This document shows, one piece after another, positions 43,407 through 52,600 of a stretch of DNA of 64,000 bases. Origin of the DNA: Fodinicurvata halophila (lineage in GTDB: Bacteria; Pseudomonadota; Alphaproteobacteria; Kiloniellales; DSM-21159); NCBI RefSeq assembly GCF_042651425.1, contig NZ_JBHSCW010000011.1:62001-126000 (forward strand), in the 5' to 3' direction. The translations under genes were made by a program, and so were the position numbers. Under the pieces are notes generated by a model. The model saw nothing but the letters and a program-made list of their open reading frames with translations. It searched no databases and was not told the DNA's origin. Every line of letters begins with the position of its first letter. Within the stretch, counting starts at the first letter, position 1.

Positions 43407-43874
43407 CGGTCATTTCTCCTCTGTTTCTCAACAGTGCCGAGAATCGCCGGCAAAAGGTTAATATAGCCAATTTTTCAGAACTAAATAATATCAATGAGTT
43501 ATAATTCTCTGAGCGGCCCCTGCCTGTTATCTGAGGTCGAGAATTGCCGCAAGAACAGCTGTATTGACCCTGTGTAAAGCCGGAGGAAATAAAATCATCG
43601 ACCTCAGCAGGACCAACACGCAGGCGCGATTTACGGGCCGTTGATAGAAGGTCGAAGCGAGGTCGAATAAATATTGGCGGGACGTTCTATCAGGCCCATT
43701 ACGTGGTCTGAGGGCTGTTATAGCAGGGGAGGATCGGGGGAGAATAAAAAATCGCGATCGATTGCCTCGAGCGGATTTTCGAGCTCCAGCTTCGTCGGAT
43801 TGCTGACTGTCACTGTTAGCGGAAATCGTACGGAAATAAATTCCTGGGCTATCGGATGCAATGAAGCGATCGCT
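43407..43874. promoter_or_regulatory. Regulatory gap between alpA and integrase
   Basis: No gene is supported here. CTGAGGTCG (43531-43539) and its inverse CGACCTCAG (43599-43607) form a spaced inverted repeat. CTGAGCGGCCCCTG at 43509 resembles CTGAGCGGCTCCTG at 40710, which is itself followed by GACCTCAG. These may be sites of an element regulator. A perfect 20-bp palindrome (43860-43879) overlaps the integrase stop. Confidence 0.45.
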
Positions 43875-45143
43875 TCATTGGCTCCCGTCCATAAGTCGCG
43901 CAATTTCCTCCGCGACCTTGTCCGCAGCAGCCAGAAGGACGGTATCCGTTCTGCCTATATAGCGGGCCGTCACACCGCCAGCAGAATGCCCCAGGAGCGC
44001 AGCCACGGTTGGCAGAGTGAGCCCGAGCCCGTCCGCGGTCGTCGCAAAGCCATGACGCAGCCCATGCAGCGTCAGATCCGATAGTGCGTTTTGCTGCTCT
44101 TGTTCCAGCTCCTTATGAGTGACGATCCGCTTGTACGCTTTAGGAAGTCCCCCATAACTCGCGGCCTCCCTCTGCACCGAAGGAAACACAAACTCCCCAA
44201 GTGCCCCGCGTTCCTGGACAGATCGCAACAATTCCACCGCCGGCAGTCCGAGCGGTCGAACGCTGTCACCGGTTTTGGTGTTTCGCAGGTATAGGCATTG
44301 CCCGGCAAGATCGACCTCGGACCACTTGAGCCCGGAGACTTCACCGCGTCGCAGACCAGTGAGTGCCGTAAGGCGAATGGCATCAACAGCCTGCCAGGGT
44401 TCCCGGCGATCTTCCGCCATCGCCAGGGCGCGTCCCAGGGCAGCGTATTTGGCCATGAAACCGGATAATTCCCGCTTCCTATCTCCGGGCAGGCGCAGTC
44501 CGTGAGCCGGGTTCACCTCGATCACGCCTTGATCAACAGCATATGCCAGCACACCGGAAAGCAGGCCTACGGTTCGCCGCGCTGTGCCTTCACCCCCTTT
44601 CACGATGGCGCGACCTCGAACGCCCGTCTTTACGTCGGCAGCCGTCTTGCCAGCCTTCACAGAAATGAAGAAGGCGCGGACATCCTGGCGCCTGAGGTCG
44701 CGAACAACACGATGGCCGAGCAGCGGCACGATATGCCTGTCGATCCGGCCCTCATCGGTCGCAAGCGTCGAAGGGCGTTTCGTGGCACCGTACCGAGTGA
44801 AGATATTTCCCGCTCGCGCGGCCTTCATGTAATCCTCGCATAGATCCCTCACTGTCCAGGCCGAACGATCGGTACCTCTCTTCTCCGCGGGATCCTCGCC
44901 ACGAGCCACGGCCGCCAGAAACTGGCGTGCCTCCCCTCGCGCCTCATCCGGGGTCAGCACGCCATAACGTCCAACCGTCAGCCGCCGAGAACGGCCATGC
45001 CGGTTTCTGTACTGGACAAGGAAAGACTTTGCGCCGGAGGGCTTCACCCGAATACCAAAGCCCGGCAGGCCATCATCCCAAACGACAAAATCACGTGAAC
45101 CCGCAACGATGGCATCAACGGTTCGCTTTGTGAGTTTCGGCAT
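43875..45143 (-). CDS. int: Tyrosine recombinase integrase, DUF4102 type
   Basis: A 422-residue site-specific recombinase that inserts the element in tRNA-Val. The N-terminal DUF4102 arm-binding domain is LTKRTVDAIVAG, VWDDGLPGFGIRVKPSGAKS and FLVQYRNRHGRSRRLTVGRY. The catalytic domain shows Arg in LTGLRRGEVSGLKW, HGLRHGFAT, LLGHSAGGVTARY with the final Tyr, giving the R-H-R-H-Y set. ATG 45143 is used (MPKLTKRTVD); upstream codons lie in the arm-site repeats. It is adjacent to attR and reads away from it. Confidence 0.93.
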   Translation of the reverse strand: MPKLTKRTVDAIVAGSRDFVVWDDGLPGFGIRVKPSGAKSFLVQYRNRHGRSRRLTVGRYGVLTPDEARGEARQFLAAVARGEDPAEKRGTDRSAWTVRDLCEDYMKAARAGNIFTRYGATKRPSTLATDEGRIDRHIVPLLGHRVVRDLRRQDVRAFFISVKAGKTAADVKTGVRGRAIVKGGEGTARRTVGLLSGVLAYAVDQGVIEVNPAHGLRLPGDRKRELSGFMAKYAALGRALAMAEDRREPWQAVDAIRLTALTGLRRGEVSGLKWSEVDLAGQCLYLRNTKTGDSVRPLGLPAVELLRSVQERGALGEFVFPSVQREAASYGGLPKAYKRIVTHKELEQEQQNALSDLTLHGLRHGFATTADGLGLTLPTVAALLGHSAGGVTARYIGRTDTVLLAAADKVAEEIARLMDGSQ

Positions 45144-45154
45144 AGGCGTCCTCG

Positions 45155-45209
45155 GGTAAGCACAAGGTAAGCACCAGGTAAGCATATCCGAGAATTACCC
45201 GCGCTTACC
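45155..45209. repeat. Right-end integrase arm-type repeats
   Basis: GGTAAGCA occurs at 45155, 45166 and 45177, exactly 11 bp apart, and inverse GCTTACC occurs at 45203. They overlap the region just before the integrase start, so bound integrase could also repress its own gene. Confidence 0.75.
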
Positions 45210-45298
45210 GCCTATTACCAATGACGGAAACTGTTTCGAAAATCAATGATATAGTAAGCTTTATCTATCTCGGGCCAGAAGCAGGAATAGATTGTCTC

Positions 45299-45350
45299 CT
45301 GCCTTCACACGGCAGGGGTCGCTGGTTCAATCCCAGCCGCGCCCACCATT
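45299..45350 (+). repeat. attR: 52 bp copy of the tRNA-Val 3' part
   Basis: Identical to 27692-27743. It holds the anticodon stem-loop, T-arm and CCA but lacks the 5' half, so it is not a functional tRNA gene. Confidence 0.95.
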
Positions 45351-45477
45351 TTCCAGAAAAATCAAGCTCTTCCCCATTAACGGGGGATGGGCATTCATTA
45401 GACACGGTTAATTACACCGTTCCGGCTGTAGAGGGTCATGGCCCTCATGCGATAATTCTCGTAATTCCCGAAGCCGA

Positions 45478-45822
45478 AGACCCGCTGCTCGCGCACCCCA
45501 TGGCGGTCCCTCAGTAGAGCGATGGCCCTGCGCCGGGCAGCGGGCGTCACCACTTTCTTGGCAACAGATTCTTCAGGCCTGCGTTGTCCAGCATGGCATC
45601 GGCACAGATGCTTCTTGAGTCAGGTTTTCCCCCTCCAAAGCCTTCAGGCGGTTGGCATCGGAAACCTCCTTGCCGCCATATTTGGCCTACCAGGCAGAGA
45701 AGGTCGCTGTTGACGTGCCGTGCTTGCGGCAAAGATCCGCGATCTTCGAGCCTGCCTCATGCTCTCTCAGAAACCCAATAATCTGTTCATCGCTGTACCT
45801 GCTCTTCTCATCGGACCCCTTT
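45478..45822 (-). pseudogene. IS3-family transposase remnant
   Basis: Minus-strand translation gives RYSDEQIIGFLREHEAGSKI and ADLCRKHGTSTATFSAW, then a TAG, then AKYGGKEVSDANRLKALEGE. Further pieces AMLDNAGLKNLL and KKVVTPAARRRAIALLRDRH appear in other frames. This is IS3 OrfA (HTH) running into the start of OrfB, with one stop and at least two frameshifts and no catalytic domain. It cannot be active. 45351-45477 shows nothing else. Confidence 0.82.
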
Positions 45823-45966
45823 CATGCTTGAACCCAATTTCAGCAACACTTGTTCGACCCAGCGGCAGGGTTTCGCGATTTCTGCGGACTTTGGATGCTA
45901 GAGCCTTATCTTACCGGAGCGATCGGTTGCAGGCGCATCCACGGGAACCGGATGCCCGGAATAGTC

Positions 45967-47226
45967 TCAGGCCGGTTTCTCGACGACCATTTGCGCCACC
46001 CCGTAACCGAGCGTATCGAACGCCGCTTCCGAACTCGCCAAATAGAAATTCCAGAGGCGGCGGAACCGTTCATCGTAACGGTCATGATCAAGCGCACTGA
46101 AATTTCCGTTGAACCTCTTGCGCCAATGCCGAAGGGTCATCGCGTAGTGACTACCGTCATGGATGAACGGTTCCTGCGATCGTACCAGTTTCGCCGCCTC
46201 GGCGCCGACCGTCATATCCTCAAGTTGCGGAATCAACCCCCCGGGGAAGATATATTTCCTCATCCAGGCATTCGTCCGGGTTCGGTTGGGCTTGATTATA
46301 CTGTGAACGAGGGCCCGGCCGCCCGGCTTCAGCATACGATTTATCGCCTTGAAGTAGTCGACGAAGTGCTGTCGGCCGACATGCTCGAACATACCGATCG
46401 AAACCACACGATCGTAAGCTTCCGGGTTTTCCTCCGCGTGGTCACGGTAGTCCTGCAATTGGCAGGAAACCCTGTCTTGCAGATCGAAAGGCAGATGCCG
46501 TTCGGCCCATGTCAATTGCCTGTCTGCAAGGGTAATCCCGACTGCTTCGGCATTGCGGCGGGCAATCGCGCGGGTCATCGCCCCCCACCCGCAGCCAATA
46601 TCCAGGACGCGCATCCCAGGCTCCACCTGGAGGCGGTCGAGCGTTATCTCCAGCTTGTTCTTCTGCGCGGCTTCAAGGCTTTGTGTATCGTGTGTGAAGA
46701 AGGCGCAGGAATAAACCATCTCGCCATCGAGAAATGATTCATAGAGATCGTTTCCTATATCGTAATGGTGCGAGGCATTCTTTCGGCTCTGGCGCGTAGT
46801 GTTGGTTCGCAAAACATGCGATGCCATGCCGTATATGCCGTTCAGCGCCCGGACCAGTGGCCAGCCCTCGATACGTGCTTCGTTTATCAGCAGATAGCCA
46901 AGGAAGCGGGGCAGGTCAGCTTCTTCAATTTCCCAGTCGCCGTTAACGTAAGTCTCTCCCACAGCCAGACCGGGGTTGACGAGGATTCGCAACAAGGCCG
47001 GCAACCGGTTGAAGTGAATGTCTACTGGCTGGCCGGTGCCGTCACCGAGGGTCAACCAGCCGCTATCGCGAAACTGAAGATTGATGTTGCCATGCCGAAT
47101 GAATAATCCTGCGCATCCCGCCATCACGCGGAAGAGAAAAGAATCGAGCCTCCGGGCTCGCCGGTCCGTCGGCGTGTTCCCCCTTGCAAATTCACTCGAA
47201 GAGCATCGTTCAACCTTATCGCTCAT
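45967..47226 (-). CDS. cfa: Cyclopropane-fatty-acyl-phospholipid synthase
   Basis: Adds a methylene group from S-adenosylmethionine to cis double bonds in membrane lipids, a stationary-phase and acid-stress change. The 419-residue protein has an N-terminal lipid-binding domain and NASHHYDIGNDLYESFLDGE, MVYSCAFF, the SAM loop VLDIGCGWGAM, VVSIGMFEHVG and KYIFPGGLIPQL. It stands alone between the IS remnant and a gene-poor stretch. Confidence 0.9.
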   Translation of the reverse strand: MSDKVERCSSSEFARGNTPTDRRARRLDSFLFRVMAGCAGLFIRHGNINLQFRDSGWLTLGDGTGQPVDIHFNRLPALLRILVNPGLAVGETYVNGDWEIEEADLPRFLGYLLINEARIEGWPLVRALNGIYGMASHVLRTNTTRQSRKNASHHYDIGNDLYESFLDGEMVYSCAFFTHDTQSLEAAQKNKLEITLDRLQVEPGMRVLDIGCGWGAMTRAIARRNAEAVGITLADRQLTWAERHLPFDLQDRVSCQLQDYRDHAEENPEAYDRVVSIGMFEHVGRQHFVDYFKAINRMLKPGGRALVHSIIKPNRTRTNAWMRKYIFPGGLIPQLEDMTVGAEAAKLVRSQEPFIHDGSHYAMTLRHWRKRFNGNFSALDHDRYDERFRRLWNFYLASSEAAFDTLGYGVAQMVVEKPA

Positions 47227-47863
47227 TCTGCAGCGCGGCCTCTTTGGACTACAAAGGCTTTTACGAGTTTAACGCAGCGCATTGCCACGAGAAATGGCAA
47301 TTCAGCGATATGTGGTAAATTGACATGCTCCGGATCTCTGATCTGAACGGTCGTTCGTTAGCGACACCTAACTCATAGCAAGCTGCACTCAGTTTCATCT
47401 GACTCCGGCGGCTCAGTCGTCCCTCGTTGGTCATCAGCATCCTCAGTTCACTTACCCTGCTTCTTCGTTGCGGTGTCATTTCTGCAGTGAGAATCGACCA
47501 TATATTAATATTAGGTTCGAGGCACCTTAACTATCTGTTTTTCCTGATAATTATTGAGCGAGCCCACTCTTGACATCGTAGGGGTCATTGGCTCACTCGG
47601 CATGCCACCCTTTATCACAGCGACAATCAGAACGGCTTGGACCCTCCTCCTCTTCATTCGATGAAGCTCGGAGATTCAGTTCTCTCCCATATCCTGTATC
47701 AGCCAGCGCGCGTGGCGCCATGCCTGTCGCCATCCCTGGATTTCAATCGCTGGCTACTACCATAACAAGCAATCACCCGATACATCTGCCCCTTCATAAC
47801 TTCCCAGTCCACTAGAACCTATCGTTTGCCAAGGAAAGTGTGTATAAATATACATGGGCAGAA
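47227..47863. other. Gene-poor stretch
   Basis: 637 bases with no supported gene. Frames at 47261-47479 (minus) and 47588-47815 (plus) lack recognisable domains and look like chance or decayed sequence. The last 30 bases hold the hicAB promoter region. Confidence 0.5.
47841..47854. promoter_or_regulatory. Operator-like palindrome before hicAB
   Basis: TGTATA-AA-TATACA lies 10 bases upstream of the hicA start. It overlaps a -10-like TATAAA, and HicB proteins with a ribbon-helix-helix tail bind such palindromes to repress their operon. Confidence 0.5.
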
Positions 47864-48061
47864 ATGAACAGTCGGGATATGATCAGGCCTATAGAGAAGG
47901 ATGGCTGATATCAGGTCGCCCAGAAAGGCAGCCACATCCAGTTCAAGCATCCTGAGAAGCAAGGAGGTGTAACGATCCCGCACCCAAAGAAGGATCTTCC
48001 TCCCGGAACACTGCTCAGCATCGAGAAGCAGGCCGGTCTCAAGCTTCGAAGGTCAAAGTGA
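47864..48061 (+). pseudogene. hicA: hicA toxin gene with in-frame TGA
   Basis: HicA is a double-stranded-RNA-binding mRNA interferase. Translation gives MNSRDMIRPIEKDG, then TGA, then YQVAQKGSHIQFKHPEKQGG and VTIPHPKKDLPPGTLLSIEK. The TGA stands where HicA proteins have Trp (KDGW), one base from TGG. The catalytic His in KGSH and the rest of the fold are intact. The stop overlaps the hicB start (TGATG), so the operon layout is preserved. The toxin is probably dead, unless TGA is read through. Confidence 0.85.
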
Positions 48062-48474
48062 TGCGTCAGTACATAGCATTGATCCACAAGGAAACCGACT
48101 GTGATTACGGCGCTTCCTTTCCTGATCTACCGGGATGCGTGACAGCTGGCTCGACGCTGGACGAAGCTCGAGTCATGGCAGAGGAAGCGCTCGCCCTGCA
48201 TCTGGAAGGCATGAAGAAAGACGGCGAACCCGTCCCCGAAGCCTCTTCCTTGGAAGACATCATGGACAACCTGGAAAACAGGGACGGTGTGGCTATTCTC
48301 GTGGCGGCACCGGATGACGTTGCCCCCATCGTCCGGGTCAATATCACCTTGCCGGAAGATATCCTGAGCAGGATCGACCGCTATGCCGAAGCACACGGCT
48401 ATACCCGCTCCGGCTTCATGCTCCAGGCCGCAAAGCGTTTCATGGCAGGAAACAACGGGCAGCGCGCTGCCTGA
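48061..48474 (+). CDS. hicB: HicB antitoxin
   Basis: A 137-residue antitoxin. The degenerate RNase-H-like domain is at the N-terminus (MRQYIALIHKETDCDYGASF, PDLPGCVTAGSTLDEA). The C-terminus is a ribbon-helix-helix DNA-binding domain (VRVNITLPEDILSRIDRYAE, YTRSGFMLQAAKRFM). ATG 48061 is coupled to the hicA stop. The upstream GTG at 48058 is less likely. It is intact although its toxin gene is broken. Confidence 0.92.
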   Translation: MRQYIALIHKETDCDYGASFPDLPGCVTAGSTLDEARVMAEEALALHLEGMKKDGEPVPEASSLEDIMDNLENRDGVAILVAAPDDVAPIVRVNITLPEDILSRIDRYAEAHGYTRSGFMLQAAKRFMAGNNGQRAA

Positions 48475-48576
48475 GGCTCGTTTAAGGGCGTCTTCTGAGA
48501 GGAATGACTAGCGAAGCCCCTTGCTCACACCTGACGTCCCAGCAGCGCCACCTCGAAAGGATAGCGCCAGATAAGC

Positions 48577-48852
48577 TGAGCGCCGGTTTCGGTAATGACC
48601 AACCGCGTGGGGCGGGAAGGTCACCTCAGCTTCTGGGGCGGCTCGCGCATCATCGACCCTTTCGGCCACATCCTGGCACAGGCCGGCGAGGCGGAGGAAC
48701 TGATCTCGGCCGAACTGGACTGCGACCAGTTCCGCAAAGCCCGCTACCTGTTGCCCACGGTGCGGGATTCCAACCTCTCGCTGCTGCTGCGCGAGGGACA
48801 GCGCCTGGCCGACCTTGTGGGCGTGCCCAACAGCCTGAACCGTCACCCCTAG
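48577..48852 (+). pseudogene. C-terminal fragment of a nitrilase-superfamily amidase
   Basis: In frame: MTNRVGREGHLSFWGGSRII, DPFGHILAQAGEAEELISAE, KARYLLPTVRDSNLSLLL. This is the last quarter of a carbon-nitrogen hydrolase; the catalytic Glu-Lys-Cys part is missing. A TGA precedes the homologous sequence, so the break point is near 48577. The loss is probably linked to the rearrangements of this scar zone. Confidence 0.75.
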
Positions 48853-48876
48853 AAACCCGGTTCTCCTTGAGACCAA

Positions 48877-49482
48877 CTACAGGGACTTCATCCAGACGCT
48901 CATGGGCTTGAGGCTTTCCTCGGTTTCGTCGGCGTCCTGCCAGGACAGGCTGACGCTCATGCCCTCGATCTTCCGGTATCCCCGATTGTGCCAGAACCGG
49001 TCGAGAGGCCGGTAATCGGCCGGACGGCGCGGATCCTCCTCGGAACGCTCCACGGCACAGAAGCAGCAGCGGGAAAAGCGTTCAAGCGAGCGGGCATAGG
49101 CCTCGCGTTCCTCGAAGAAGCGCACGCCGATCCCGCGGCCGCGGTAACTGCGTTGCAGGACGGATTCGCCGAAATAGAAGAAACTCTCGGGATCCAGGCC
49201 CCGGGCACGGAATGGTTCGGTCATGGTCGGCGGCTCGGCACTGAGCGGCAGGCCCGTCGCTGCGCCAACCAGGGCGTTCCCGTCGAAGGCGCCTATGATG
49301 ACGCTTTCCTCGGCCTCCTGATAGGCGCGAAGATAACGGGCCTCATACTCCATGGAGCCGATATAGAGATAGGGATGTTCCCGGAAAACATCGATACGCA
49401 GTCGTGCAAGCTCTCGCAGGTGCCGCTCGAGAGCATCCCCCGTGAGCACCTCGAACCTGATATCAACGGCCGGGCGATCCAT
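48877..49482 (-). CDS. GNAT-family acetyltransferase
   Basis: A 201-residue acyl-CoA N-acyltransferase: LARLRIDVFREHPYLYIGSM, VIIGAFDGNALVGAATGLPL and acetyl-CoA loop QRSYRGRGIGVRFFEEREAY, with the late motif HNRGYRKIEGM. The substrate is unknown. ATG 49482 follows GGAG; an in-frame ATG at 49494 and longer frames are less likely. It is convergent with the nitrilase remnant. Confidence 0.82.
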   Translation of the reverse strand: MDRPAVDIRFEVLTGDALERHLRELARLRIDVFREHPYLYIGSMEYEARYLRAYQEAEESVIIGAFDGNALVGAATGLPLSAEPPTMTEPFRARGLDPESFFYFGESVLQRSYRGRGIGVRFFEEREAYARSLERFSRCCFCAVERSEEDPRRPADYRPLDRFWHNRGYRKIEGMSVSLSWQDADETEESLKPMSVWMKSL

Positions 49483-49653
49483 ACTGAACTCCATTGAAAA
49501 GATTGCACTGCAGGATTTTATTAAGCAAAAGCTGCCAGCCTGAAAAGCACAGGCTTGATATATCCTTGGTTTGCCTCTGGCAGGGGGAAACACTACCCTG
49601 TGCCGCATGGGGGCCCGGCTCACGGGGCTGTGGGGGATTACGGGAATACGATT

Positions 49654-52600
49654 TTGAAGACAGTCTTGTGGTGCCTAGCGGTTTTCTGCGGCCTCCTGCT
49701 GGCAGGCGCCGTGGCGGTACCTTTCGTGATTGACGAAGAGGCGCGCAAGGACGCCATTTCCGCGGAACTGGAAGAACACCTGCATGTCCGGGTCGACATT
49801 TCAGGTGACGTGAGCGCCTCATTGCTGCCCCGTCCTCAGCTGCAGCTGCGGGACGTGCGAATCCGGCCGGCCGAGGAGCGTTCCGCGCCAACCTCGTTCA
49901 TGCAGATTGCCGAGGCCGAACTGGACATCTCCCTGTCTGCCCTGCTCTCCGGCGACCCTGCGTTCGAGAGAGTTTACCTGAAGACACCCCGACTTTCTCT
50001 CGCTTCGCCCGGCGACGATGCACTCAACAGGGTCCTGACGCTGGCCGACGAGTGGATGCAGAAACTGGAAGGATTGCGCCCCCTCCACCTCGAGATTTCC
50101 GGTGGCGAAGCCATCTTCCTGGGATCTCAGGAGGACCGCCGCATGCTTGCGGACAGCGTCGCCTTGACCGTCCGCGTCCCGGAAAGCGGCACACCCTTGC
50201 GATTCGAGGGCCAGGGCCGCCTGCGAGGGAGAATGCACCGGTTTTCACTGGCCGTGGGACAAAGCGATGCAGAGCAACGGCGTGCCGTCGATGTCTCCTG
50301 GTCCAGCGCCGAGTATGGCGAAGCACAGGCCCGCCTGCGAGGCGAGATCCTGCTTTCGGACGACGAGCGCCAACTGACTGGGCAACTGACGGCAGAGATC
50401 GCGGACCTGGAGCAGGTGTTCCCGAGCCCTCCGGGGGAGGTGCAAGCCCTGCCGGCCAGCCTCGAAGCCAAGGTGACCACGAATTTCGAGGAATTGCAGA
50501 CAGACAACGCACAGCTTCGCCTGGGCAATATAGATGCCAGCGGCGAGGTACAGGTCCGCTTCGCCCAAATTCCGGCCTTCGACCTCCGCCTGAACATGCC
50601 GCAACTCGACCTCGCATCCTGGGTGGCGCGGCTGGACGGACGAGGTCAGAGCCTGTTGCAGGACATTCTAGGCCGTCAACTTGATGGCCGGCTACGCCTC
50701 AGGGCCGATAGTGCACGCTTCATGGGGGATCTGATACAGGACCTGCGCCTGGACGCGACCCTGGCCCCCGGTGCGGCGCTGGTCGAACGCCTGGAAGCCT
50801 CAGCCCCGGGAGGCAGCAGCCTTCAACTGACCGGGACTCTCTCTCCAGGCGCACAAGCTCTGGAGTTCGAAGGCAACCTCGAGGGGCAAACCGGCAATCT
50901 GAGGGATTTCCTGACGTGGTTGGACATGGACACAGGCCACATTCCGGGCGAACGCCTGCGCCATGCCGACGTGGCCACGGCCTTCCAGTACAGCCACGAT
51001 CTGCTGCAGTTCACAGACCTGGAACTGAACCTGGATGTCAGTCGCCTGACCGGAGGCCTCGCTATCGCCCTGAGAGAACGGCCGGGTCTGGGCCTCGGAC
51101 TTGAAATCGATCGCCTGAACCTGGACGGATACCTGCCGCGTGACAGCGACACCCCTGAGGAAAAGGCGAAACGCCTGCGCCAGGACGCGACGGCCCTGGG
51201 CGCCCTGCTAAACCGTTTCGACGCCAACCTCGACCTGCACGCCGAGCGCCTGACCTATCTGGGAGAACGACTGTCCGACCTGCGGATCAGTGGGCAGCTT
51301 CAGGGTGGAAAACTCACCCTGGAGCAACTGCGGATCGGAAACCTGGCCGGTCTGGGCGCCAGTCTCAGCGGCCGCCTGGATAATCTCGCAGAGGTTCCGC
51401 ACCTTTCGGATACGCAGTTCGAGCTGGAGCTCGTACGACCGGAACAGCTGGCCGACACGCTTGACCTGCCATTTCCCAGCTATTTCGGGCGGCTTGGGGA
51501 GATCACGGCCAACGGCATTCTGGACGGCCCTCTCAACGAACTTTCCATCAACAGCGACATGGCCATGGGCGCGGCCTCCCTCTTCTTCTCGGCGCAGCTT
51601 TCCAGCGGCACAGACGCTCGGGCGCTGTCGAACGGAAAACTCGACCTGTCGGGCCTGACAGGCCGGCAGCTGGGCGACTGGCTGGGCCTTGCCGCCGACA
51701 ATCCGGTACGCCGGTTGCCGGAACTCCATGCCGCCAGCAACTTTTCCCTGGAAGAGGGAACCTGGCAGTACGACACCCGATTGGAAAGCGAGAGCGCCAG
51801 ACTGCACCTGGAAGGCACGACGGAGGACATCGACATCGGCTATCCTGTTACCGCCTTCCGCTTCGAGTTCATGCATCCGGAGAACGCGGCGGTTCTTCCC
51901 CGGCTTATGGACCGCAATGGCGAACAGCTTCCCGGGGTCGAGGCCAGGGGACAGGCCGAGGCATCTCCCCGCGCCATCGAGCTGGGTGAAAGCGAGCTCT
52001 TGCTGAGCGAAGATAGCCTGGATATGGGCGGAGAATTGGTCTTCTCGGGCCGTCGGCCGGAAATCAACCTGTCCCTGCAGGGGGACAGGTTGGACCTGGC
52101 TTCGCTGCAGGCCTTCCTGCCGCCGGCCCGCGCCGAAGCGCCCGAGAGTTCCGAGTGGCCCGAAGCACCTCTGCCACTGGGATTCCTGCGCGGCTACCAG
52201 GGTCGGCTCGACCTGAACCTGCAGCGCCTCGAAACCTCCTGGCAACCACTTGAAAACCTGGGCCTGTCCGCTGGACTGGCCGACAACCGCCTGCAGTTCG
52301 AAGAGTTGTCGGCCGAAGTCCTGGGTGGCCGTTTTTCGGCTACAGGCAGCCTGCTGGCCGATTCCACAGGAAATTACGGTGTCGATCTGGACGGCAATCT
52401 TGCCGAGGCCTCGGCCGGATCCCTTTCGTCGCCGCTGTTTGGCAGCACCCCTCTGGAAGGCAGGCTCGATCTGCCCTTCTCACTTTCCACGGACGGCGAA
52501 TCCATCACCCGCATGCTGCGCAACCTGGAGGGCAGCGTCGATCTCTCGGGTCGCCTCCAGTTTCCCGCAGGCGACCAGGAGGCCGGAATGCCGACTGGCG

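Larger units (their letters stand above)
27692..45350. mobile_element. Integrated phage-satellite-like element in tRNA-Val, 17.6 kb
   Basis: Bounded by the 52 bp att repeats. Order from attR inward: integrase, AlpA-like HTH, unknown gene, SF3 helicase, iteron origin, a plus-strand membrane gene, terminase small subunit, coiled-coil gene, acidic gene, 2,691-residue polyvalent protein, a two-gene PIN module and a small acidic gene, then attL. All genes but one are on the minus strand. No large terminase, portal, capsid, protease, tail or lysis genes were found, and no conjugation genes. Integrase, AlpA, replication gene with origin and TerS form the Gram-negative PICI plan. A prophage that lost its structural genes is the alternative. 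Confidence 0.85.

Noticed and set aside
43674..44084. 136-codon plus-strand open frame near the integrase
   Set aside because: It overlaps the integrase antisense and has no domain or leader; a repressor was looked for here but none was found.
45299..45350. Second tRNA-Val gene
   Set aside because: Only the 3' half is present; the 5' acceptor strand and D-arm are missing, so it is attR.
47588..47815. 75-codon plus-strand frame
   Set aside because: Ser/Pro-rich chance sequence; the minus strand also gives only broken fragments, so no gene is called.
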